Assembly (NCBI GenBank): GCA_019894655.1
Contig: JAGXNZ010000283.1
Span: 1 to 6,637 of the forward strand
Direction: 5' to 3'
Source of the DNA: Promethearchaeota archaeon
GTDB taxonomy: Archaea > Asgardarchaeota > Lokiarchaeia > Sigynarchaeales > SOKP01
Length of the DNA: 6,637 nt
The notes below the pieces were generated by a model. The model searched no databases, had not been told where the DNA came from, and saw nothing but the letters and a program-made list of their open reading frames with translations. Shown one piece after another: positions 1 through 5,067 of the stretch. The stretch's first letter is position 1, and every line of letters starts with the position of its first letter. Both the position numbers and the translations under genes were made by a program.

Positions 1-1640
1 ATAAATTTATTGATAGTTTTTTCTCTTATCGCAATTTTTTTTCTTTTGTTTTTTTTAACGAGCACAATTGATGAAACTGTTATTGCAGATCCTAATCCTG
101 CTATAACTACTATTCCTATTACTAATGCCCAGTTAATGGCAAATGGCAAAATTACTGTGAAAACTTGAGTTACCATGCCCGCATCAGTACCGTTAAACCA
201 ATAAACAAAAGCCTTGTAAGATCCATCTAAAGCATTTGAAGGAATTGTATAAGTGAAACTATTTGATTCAGGAGGTATTACTTTTGTAGTACTATTAATT
301 TGATCCTCAAATATATCAGTTAATACGAAAGTATAATTCCCTTCTAAAACAGGATCGGCAATGAAAAATTTTAATTCTTGACCAGCATAAAACTCTGTTC
401 GGTTAACAGTTAAACCTAATAAAATTTCAGTAGAGCTAGCAGTTATCAACCAACTTGCTCCCTCTGTTATAGTATCGTTTGGTATTATTAAATAGTTGTT
501 AATATAATCAATAAACACGTTTGATGTTACATCATCTCCATTTCTTTCAAAATTTAAATTATACCAGCTTTTAGGGAAAGAAAATTCAACCGAATAATTA
601 CTACTATACCTAGTAATTTCAGGGTTAATGGCCCAACTATTATCAATACCTTCTTGAATTACTACAGAACTTTCAGAGTAGAAAAGACCTTTAAGGTGTA
701 GGTCATAAGATAAATTAAAAGATAAATCTACTGACATTTCATTGCTTATGGGGATTTGAAAGTTTTCATTATTTGGAGAAAAATCTAAATTAGATAGAGT
801 TATATTGCCAGTTCCTGAATTTACACCATTTGTTATATTATAAGACACACCGTCAATTTCAGCGGTCATATTGATGCTCTCGGGATTATAGGATCTATTG
901 ACTTGCTGAATTATCTGATATAAAAATGGTTCTCCTTGAACGCCATCAAGCCAAACACCGATAGTATATTCCGAAGCGTATAAGTTTGGATAGTTAGGGT
1001 CTACTCCATTAAAAGCCCAGTTATATTTTGCTGGTTCAGAAGTAATTATCTTTGTTCCATTAAGAACAAAGAAATATTGCCCTGGAGAAAGCGAAATAGG
1101 GCTCAAAAAAATCTGGGTGTGCCATAGTAAATAATTAGTCATATTTAATAATACTGGCGTTCCGTATATTGTACTATTGGGACAATTATTTAAATTATCA
1201 TATCCGTTAACTTGAAAGTAAATAGATTCTGAAGAATTTACCAAAATAGAACCAAAAATTTTTACACCGTAAACGATCGTAGGTTCTGTAATATTAACTT
1301 GTACTCCAAAGGCTTTCACTTTTTTATCTACATACTTTAGGTCATACTCACCATATTCGTCTTCAATCACTTTAACTTCTCTTCCTAATCTTACATCTGT
1401 AAAGTTTAGTTCAATGGCAGTGATATTCCATGTTGGAGACGGCATATCTATGTTAATAGAGTTATTACTTTCAATCGTTCCAGTAGACTTTGAAAACTCG
1501 TGCATAACAATATTAGTTGGAATAGTTAAAGAATCTCCATTTAACTGAGCATAACCTACATCAAATTGATTGCTACATGCAATCAATAGGCTTAAAATAA
1601 GCAAGTTTATTGAAATAAATGTTTTAATTTTGTTTTTCAT
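1..1640 (-). CDS. Surface-anchored, sequon-rich beta-sandwich protein with lipobox and C-terminal membrane helix (3' end cut off)
   Basis: The frame is open from ATG at 1640 to the window edge: 546 complete codons with no stop, so the protein is partial at its C-terminus. Residues 1-22 form a signal peptide: a basic start (KNKIK), a hydrophobic core and a lipobox-like L-I-A-C ending at Cys22. The mature part is Asn/Ser/Thr/Tyr-rich and contains about 19 N-x-S/T sequons. Residues about 108-235 read as a jelly-roll module of the type found in many secreted proteins (a strand around VYGVKIFG, then a P-N-S-T-I-Y-G-T turn, then L-S-P-G-Q-Y-F-F-V-L-N-G). Residues about 407-495 look like an Ig-type beta domain. 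A membrane helix spans about 504-528, followed by a basic tail (VKKNKRKK), so the ectodomain should lie outside the cell. Most of the protein is therefore exposed and probably N-glycosylated. Its ligand is unknown; adhesion or substrate binding are guesses. The coding call is firm, the function is not. Confidence 0.88.
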   Translation of the reverse strand, partial: MKNKIKTFISINLLILSLLIACSNQFDVGYAQLNGDSLTIPTNIVMHEFSKSTGTIESNNSINIDMPSPTWNITAIELNFTDVRLGREVKVIEDEYGEYDLKYVDKKVKAFGVQVNITEPTIVYGVKIFGSILVNSSESIYFQVNGYDNLNNCPNSTIYGTPVLLNMTNYLLWHTQIFLSPISLSPGQYFFVLNGTKIITSEPAKYNWAFNGVDPNYPNLYASEYTIGVWLDGVQGEPFLYQIIQQVNRSYNPESINMTAEIDGVSYNITNGVNSGTGNITLSNLDFSPNNENFQIPISNEMSVDLSFNLSYDLHLKGLFYSESSVVIQEGIDNSWAINPEITRYSSNYSVEFSFPKSWYNLNFERNGDDVTSNVFIDYINNYLIIPNDTITEGASWLITASSTEILLGLTVNRTEFYAGQELKFFIADPVLEGNYTFVLTDIFEDQINSTTKVIPPESNSFTYTIPSNALDGSYKAFVYWFNGTDAGMVTQVFTVILPFAINWALVIGIVVIAGLGSAITVSSIVLVKKNKRKKIAIREKTINKF

Positions 1641-1662
1641 TAAACATACAACTTACATCAGT

Positions 1663-1670
1663 TATTATAA
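1663..1670 (-). promoter_or_regulatory. Putative TATA box for a leaderless surface-protein transcript
   Basis: On the minus strand this reads TTATAATA. Its centre lies about 26-27 bases upstream of the A of the ATG at 1640, the usual archaeal distance between TATA box and transcription start. No Shine-Dalgarno sequence precedes this ATG. Both facts fit a leaderless mRNA beginning at or next to the start codon. The region is AT-rich, so a chance match is possible. Confidence 0.4.
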
Positions 1671-1910
1671 CAAAATCCCCATATTCATAATTTCTCATAA
1701 AATGTGTCTTAGTGTTTTTTAGACAATTATGAGAACATCTTTTGTTTTACTATACATAAAACTCAATGTTTTTAAATTTGCAGTTAACCAAATATCCTAA
1801 ATTCCATTTTTTCTTGGAAAGAAGGGGAAACTTAATAATTGATAATATTATACAATTTTAATAGTAAAGATGATATTGTAAAATCAGTGAATTACAAATA
1901 ATAAATCAAA

Positions 1911-1917
1911 AAGGAAG
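1911..1917 (+). promoter_or_regulatory. Candidate ribosome binding site of the U32 gene
   Basis: AAGGAAG is a partial match to the Shine-Dalgarno consensus and lies 5 or 8 bases before ATT codons at 1923 and 1926. It matters because it supports translation starting in this area, well upstream of the first ATG at 2028. It is weaker than the site in front of pcm. Confidence 0.45.
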
Positions 1918-1925
1918 AAATTATT

Positions 1926-3161
1926 ATTATTAAGCCTGAACTATTAGTTCCCGCTCAAAATTGGGACTCTTTATCTAATATTGGTAGTTTAGCAGACGCT
2001 ATTTATTTTGGTGTTACAGATTATAATATGAGAGCGAAAGCTAAAAATTTCAATCGAGATGAAATAGGTGACATTGTAAGGTTTTGTCATAAATTAAAAC
2101 CACCAATAAAAGCATATCTAACTACAAATATTTTGATATACGATAACGAGTTAGAGGATTTGGAAAATTTGATTTCTTTAGCTAAAAAGGCTAACATAGA
2201 CGCTATAATTGCCCACGATTTGGCAGTAATAAGATTTGCGAAACAAAAGGGAGTTAAATTTCATATTTCAACTCAAGCTAATGTTTCAAATGTCGAAAGC
2301 GCTAAATTTTACGAAGGTTTAGGAGCAGAAAGGATAATTCTAGCAAGAGAATTATCGCTCGAACAAATTAAACTTATCAAACACCACTTAAATAAGACTA
2401 AAATTGAGTGTTTTATTCACGGGTCGATGTGTACTTCGATTTCTGGTCGATGCTATTTATCAGCAACGATTTGTGATTCTGAAGACGCCTCAGCAAATAG
2501 AGGAAAATGCGTTCAGCCTTGTAGAAGAGAGTGGAGAGTAATTGACGATGAAAATAATGAATTATTATACGACGGTCAAATGTTCTTGAACGCAAAAGAC
2601 CTTTGTATGATTGAATACATTCCAGAACTAATTGAAGCAAATATTGATGCTTTTAAAATCGAGGGTAGGATGAAAAATCCAATGTATATTGAGACAGTTG
2701 CTAGTTGCTATCGGGAAGCAATTGATAGTTATTTTGACAATACAATTTCAAAAGAAAAGGTTCAAGATTGGTTAAAAAGATTAAATAGAGTATACAATCG
2801 CGGGTTTCATACTGGATTTTACTTTCATAGACCAACTATTGAAGATGTTGAGTTAGATAGAAGAGGAAATGTATCTCCATATAAAAAACATTACCTAGGA
2901 AGGATATTATCGTTCGATAAAAGTAGTATGATTGCTAATATAATAGTAGAAATAAAAGAATTTGATTTAAAGTTAGGAGACGAAATAATAATAACTGGCG
3001 AAGACACATATCATCATCAAAAAATCAAGCACATGCTCTACAAAGGCGAAAAAATTAAAAATATCTATAAAAAAAGGTATGATAACCCATTTAAAGTAAA
3101 CTTGCGGCTAAGTAAGGAAGTAAAAAAAGAAGATAAAATTTATGTCATTTATCAGATGTAA
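1926..3161 (+). CDS. Peptidase U32 family protein (probable Fe-S RNA/quinone hydroxylase-type enzyme), start codon unclear
   Basis: The U32 signature is complete: E-x-F-x2-G-S-M-C-x4-G-x-C-x-L-S at residues 161-179 (numbering from an ATT start at 1926; 411 residues). Other family landmarks are RGKCVQPCR (193-200), AKDLC (223-227), FKIEGRMKNPMYIETV (243-258) and YNRGFHTGFYFHRP (290-303). A small C-terminal beta domain follows from about 323. Cys169, Cys176, Cys195 or Cys199, and Cys227 resemble the four cysteines that hold a 4Fe-4S cluster in the relatives UbiU/UbiV. Members studied in bacteria hydroxylate tRNA, 23S rRNA or ubiquinone precursors, so protease activity is doubtful; which substrate applies here cannot be told. 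The first ATG, at 2028, would remove the conserved first strand (PELLVPAQNW and ADAIYFGVTDYN), which is encoded in frame upstream. No ATG, GTG or TTG occurs between the stop at 1902 and 2028, so the start given is a best guess. Confidence 0.85.
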   Translation: MIKPELLVPAQNWDSLSNIGSLADAIYFGVTDYNMRAKAKNFNRDEIGDIVRFCHKLKPPIKAYLTTNILIYDNELEDLENLISLAKKANIDAIIAHDLAVIRFAKQKGVKFHISTQANVSNVESAKFYEGLGAERIILARELSLEQIKLIKHHLNKTKIECFIHGSMCTSISGRCYLSATICDSEDASANRGKCVQPCRREWRVIDDENNELLYDGQMFLNAKDLCMIEYIPELIEANIDAFKIEGRMKNPMYIETVASCYREAIDSYFDNTISKEKVQDWLKRLNRVYNRGFHTGFYFHRPTIEDVELDRRGNVSPYKKHYLGRILSFDKSSMIANIIVEIKEFDLKLGDEIIITGEDTYHHQKIKHMLYKGEKIKNIYKKRYDNPFKVNLRLSKEVKKEDKIYVIYQM

Positions 3162-3171
3162 ATCAAAATGG

Positions 3172-3179
3172 TTTAAATA
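3172..3179 (+). promoter_or_regulatory. Putative TATA box for pcm
   Basis: TTTAAATA fits the archaeal TATA consensus and sits just after the U32 stop codon. A transcription start about 26 bases downstream of its centre falls near 3202, just ahead of the Shine-Dalgarno site at 3207-3214. This would let pcm be transcribed separately, as a short-leader mRNA, as well as by read-through from the U32 gene. Confidence 0.45.
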
Positions 3180-3206
3180 AAGAATCGAATAATTATAGCA
3201 TCTAAT

Positions 3207-3214
3207 AAAGGAGG
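3207..3214 (+). promoter_or_regulatory. Strong ribosome binding site of pcm
   Basis: AAAGGAGG lies six bases before the ATG at 3221. It is a near-perfect Shine-Dalgarno sequence, fixes the pcm start, and shows that this genome uses Shine-Dalgarno-led translation for at least some genes. Confidence 0.85.
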
Positions 3215-3220
3215 AAGTAA

Positions 3221-3895
3221 ATGGATTACGAAGAAAAGAGGAGAAAATTGGTGGAGAGCCTTAAAAATCGAGATTTTTTAACTAAACCCGATGTAATTAG
3301 GGCGATGTTAAAGGTTCCTCGTCACAAATTTTTGCCTAAAGGTGCTATATCTTCGGCATATATAGATTCTCCACTCTCCATTGGATTGGGGCAGACAATA
3401 TCAGCGCCCCACATGAATGCAATGATGTGTGAATTGCTAGAACTTAAAGAGGGTGAGAAAATCTTAGAGGTTGGAACTGGTTCGGGTTATCATGCTGCAT
3501 TATGTGCTGAAATAGTTGCTCCAGCGAATTCAAAAAATCCCGGACATGTTTATACATTAGAACGGCACTTAGAATTAGCAGATTCTGCTAGAGACAGCCT
3601 AGTTAACGCAGGTTACGGTGATATCGTAACGGTTATTCATGGAGATGGAACATTAGGTTATTCCAGAGAAGCTCCATATGATAAAATTTTAGTAACCGCA
3701 TCATCACCTAAAAAAGTACCTCCTCCACTAAAAGAACAATTAAAAACTGGAGGTATTCTATGTATTCCGTCAGGTTCAAAAGAATGGGTTCAGGATCTTT
3801 ACATTATTACTAAAAGAGGAAATAAATTCGATTCTAAAAGGGTTACAGGTGTCAGGTTTGTTCCTTTAATAGGAGAATGGGGTTTTGACGAATAA
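3221..3895 (+). CDS. pcm: Protein-L-isoaspartate O-methyltransferase
   Basis: This 224-residue cytosolic enzyme transfers a methyl group from S-adenosylmethionine to L-isoaspartyl residues in aged proteins, starting their repair to normal aspartyl bonds. All family blocks are present. GQTIS at 57-61 is followed by the substrate-side segment SAPHMNAMM. The SAM-binding motif I, LEVGTGSGYHAAL, is at 82-94. Glu114 (in YTLERH) is placed to hold the SAM ribose. GDGTLGY is at 141-147, YDKILVTAS at 153-161, LKTGGILCIPSG at 174-185, and the C-terminal VRFVPLIGEWGF at 211-222. Length and domain order are normal for archaeal Pcm, and no key residue is missing. The start is fixed by the strong Shine-Dalgarno site. 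It lies 59 bases after the U32 gene in the same direction, with a likely promoter of its own between them, and is followed by a hairpin and T-run. Confidence 0.97.
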   Translation: MDYEEKRRKLVESLKNRDFLTKPDVIRAMLKVPRHKFLPKGAISSAYIDSPLSIGLGQTISAPHMNAMMCELLELKEGEKILEVGTGSGYHAALCAEIVAPANSKNPGHVYTLERHLELADSARDSLVNAGYGDIVTVIHGDGTLGYSREAPYDKILVTASSPKKVPPPLKEQLKTGGILCIPSGSKEWVQDLYIITKRGNKFDSKRVTGVRFVPLIGEWGFDE

Positions 3896-3915
3896 TATTT
3901 ATTTTCTGATGGATA

Positions 3916-3954
3916 AAATTAAACTAGTGATTTTAATTTGAAAAAGTTTTTTTT
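3916..3954 (+). terminator. Hairpin plus T8 run, probable pcm terminator
   Basis: AAATTAAA at 3916-3923 can pair with TTTAATTT at 3932-3939 across an 8-base loop. A run of eight T follows at 3947-3954. The stem is all A-T and weak, but archaeal termination relies mainly on T-runs, so the T8 tract about 50 bases after the pcm stop is the main evidence. Confidence 0.5.
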
Positions 3955-4076
3955 GAACATTCTTCCGTTATTTTTTTCCGAACATTTTTTACAAATTCGT
4001 TATTTTCGATGCTACTCTTTACAGATCTATTGGTGTAAGTATAACCATTATGCCTTCCTTTTTTATTATCTCTCAA
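3933..4076 (-). CDS. Possible small protein of 47 residues, TTG start (uncertain; could be a gene remnant)
   Basis: The minus-strand frame is open for 53 sense codons, from just after a stop at 4100-4098 to TAA at 3935-3933. The only usual start codon is TTG at 4076. The product would be a basic, hydrophilic 47-residue peptide (RDNKKGRHNGYTYTNRSVK, then SSIENNEFVKNVRKKITEE) with one Cys and no membrane helix. An AAGG element sits 11 bases before the TTG, and a consensus-like TATA box lies at 4132-4139. The residue mix looks protein-like rather than random, and such a long stop-free stretch is unusual in DNA this AT-rich, though not impossible by chance. I recognise no family. Its 3' end overlaps the pcm terminator hairpin. 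It could instead be the C-terminal remnant of a decayed gene. Confidence 0.3.
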   Translation of the reverse strand: MRDNKKGRHNGYTYTNRSVKSSIENNEFVKNVRKKITEECSKKTFSN

Positions 4077-4131
4077 AAACTTAATTACCTTGAGTTTTTA
4101 TGAAATTATAATTGTTATTATCCCCTTAACA

Positions 4132-4139
4132 TATATAAA
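4132..4139 (-). promoter_or_regulatory. Consensus-like archaeal TATA box on the minus strand
   Basis: TTTATATA on the minus strand is a full match to the archaeal TATA consensus. A transcription start about 26 bases further on falls at an A near 4109, followed by the AAGG element and the open frame at 4076-3933. It sits inside the convergent gap, where no major gene needs a promoter, so it may drive the small ORF or an RNA antisense to the pcm 3' untranslated region. Confidence 0.4.
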
Positions 4140-4161
4140 GCTAATTAAAATCGACAATATT

Positions 4162-4172
4162 AAAAGAAAAAA
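4162..4172 (-). terminator. T-rich termination tract after the two-helix membrane protein gene
   Basis: The minus strand reads TTTTTTCTTTT about 32-42 bases past the stop codon at 4204. T-rich tracts of this kind end archaeal transcripts without a needed hairpin. On the other strand, T5-G-T7 at 4178-4190 could stop read-through from pcm. Confidence 0.4.
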
Positions 4173-4203
4173 TCATGTTTTTGTTTTTTTATAAGTAATC
4201 GGT

Positions 4204-4905
4204 TTAGGCTTGCTTGTCTTCGGTTTTCTGGAGATATTTAACATATTTTTCGTCTCTTTTTCTCGTTTCTTCATCTATAGGAAACCCGAAATATGGTTTA
4301 AAAATGGCTTTTAAAATTAGAGGAAGGACAGGAAATGCTAAGAGCCAAGAGAATAATACTACATACGAAATTAAACCTACGTTAAAATAATCTCCGCTAC
4401 CTAAAGTTACCGTTACCCCTAAAGTAAATTCAATTGTTTCATTTTGTACAATGTTATTAGAAATAAATAGAACTTCAGCTGAACCGCTCCATGTCATTAC
4501 TTGAGTTTTATACATTACTACAGTAGAACCACGGGTAAATTGTTCAGTTGGAGGGTCCCAATTTTGTGTCAAGTCTAATTGAATAGTTCCCGCAATGTTA
4601 AGGGTATAATTTAATTGCTTTAATCCAACAATTTCTACAACCCCCCCCGACGAAAAATGACATGATAAAATATAATCATATCTGTCGTCCCTATAACGAT
4701 CTAGTTGCAAATCCATATTTAATTCACCATATCCGTCACCATAGGTTGTTCTATAATCTCTATCGGTTCTGAAATACCCGATATTGAGGGATTCTTCGAA
4801 ATTGAATACTATAGTAGTAACCGATCCTAAGAAAAACAGTGTTAAGGCAATACTAAATATAAATAAATAATTCCTCAATTTCTGTCTATTTATTTTAAAA
4901 ACCAT
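4204..4905 (-). CDS. Unrecognised membrane protein: two helices around an extracytoplasmic beta-rich domain
   Basis: The 233-residue product is not a family I recognise. A short basic N-terminus leads into a membrane helix at about 14-34. Residues about 35-175 form a soluble domain rich in beta-type sequence, with an Asp/Arg/Tyr-rich stretch (45-78), one Cys (82) and two sequons (NYT at 99, NET at 155). A second helix spans about 176-201, and a charged tail (202-233) ends in a short Lys/Glu-rich stretch. The positive-inside rule puts both ends in the cytoplasm and the central domain outside. The ATG at 4905 has no clear Shine-Dalgarno site. A TATATATT at 4928-4921 is too close to serve it in the usual way, while TATATTTT at 4975-4968 would give a leader of about 40 bases. 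It lies 162 bases downstream of the GH57 gene on the same strand. The coding region contains a G8 run at 4648-4641. Possible roles (sensor, surface-complex subunit) are only guesses. Confidence 0.85.
   Translation of the reverse strand: MVFKINRQKLRNYLFIFSIALTLFFLGSVTTIVFNFEESLNIGYFRTDRDYRTTYGDGYGELNMDLQLDRYRDDRYDYILSCHFSSGGVVEIVGLKQLNYTLNIAGTIQLDLTQNWDPPTEQFTRGSTVVMYKTQVMTWSGSAEVLFISNNIVQNETIEFTLGVTVTLGSGDYFNVGLISYVVLFSWLLAFPVLPLILKAIFKPYFGFPIDEETRKRDEKYVKYLQKTEDKQA
4641..4648 (-). repeat. G8 homopolymer inside the membrane-protein gene
   Basis: Eight consecutive C on the plus strand read as eight G in the coding strand, encoding the end of Ser86, Gly87, Gly88 and the start of Val89. A run of this length is very unlikely in such AT-rich sequence. 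Loss of one G brings a TAG into frame two codons after the tract. Gain of one G leads to a TAA about 13 codons on. Confidence 0.9.
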
Positions 4906-5067
4906 CCAATTTTGCTTAGAAATATATACTGAAAGTGGAGAATTAGAATTTTAGATAATTATTGTTAAAAATATATGTCAATTAATAAACTTTTATTTCA
5001 CAAATGTACCTTTAATTATTATTTCCTTAGTTTCCAAATAGTATCACCTAAATAGTGAGATTAAAGC

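Larger units (their letters stand above)
1641..1925. other. Divergent intergenic region
   Basis: This gap separates the minus-strand surface gene from the plus-strand U32 gene. Besides the TATA-like box at 1663-1670, it has a weak AT-rich candidate promoter on the plus strand around 1843-1852 (TAATATTATA), which would put a transcription start near 1874. The last in-frame stop before the U32 frame is TAA at 1902-1904. I see no RNA gene and no convincing small ORF. The purine stretch GAAGGGGAAA at 1821-1830 stands out in base composition, but I cannot assign it a role. Confidence 0.5.
3896..4203. other. Convergent intergenic region between pcm and the two-helix membrane protein
   Basis: This 308-base stretch lies between genes that face each other. 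It holds a hairpin plus T8 run for pcm (3916-3954), a T-rich termination tract for the minus-strand gene (4162-4172), and further plus-strand T-runs at 4178-4190. Between them lie a minus-strand open frame (3933-4076) and a consensus-like minus-strand TATA box (4132-4139), listed separately. No tRNA-like fold or clear C/D-box guide RNA was seen. Confidence 0.6.

Noticed and set aside
1729..1800. Plus-strand open frame of 23 codons between the divergent genes
   Set aside because: It is very short, has no ribosome site, and its composition is what AT-rich intergenic DNA would give.
1920..1931. Tandem (ATT)4 as a microsatellite in its own right
   Set aside because: Four units are common by chance in such AT-rich DNA; it matters only because it sits where the U32 start codon is expected.
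2028..2030. ATG as the start of the U32 protein
   Set aside because: Conserved family sequence continues in frame for more than 30 codons upstream, and no Shine-Dalgarno site precedes this ATG.
2413..2640. Minus-strand open frame of 75 codons
   Set aside because: It lies wholly inside the U32 gene, opposite its most conserved signature region, and its predicted peptide has no recognisable feature; it is an antisense shadow.
4921..4928. TATATATT on the minus strand as promoter of the 233-residue membrane protein
   Set aside because: Its centre is only about 20 bases before the ATG, so the transcription start would fall inside the coding sequence; it may be AT-rich noise.
5045..5060. Short inverted repeat TCAC-N7-GTGA just after the GH57 stop
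   Set aside because: A four-base stem with no clear T-run after it is too weak to call a terminator.
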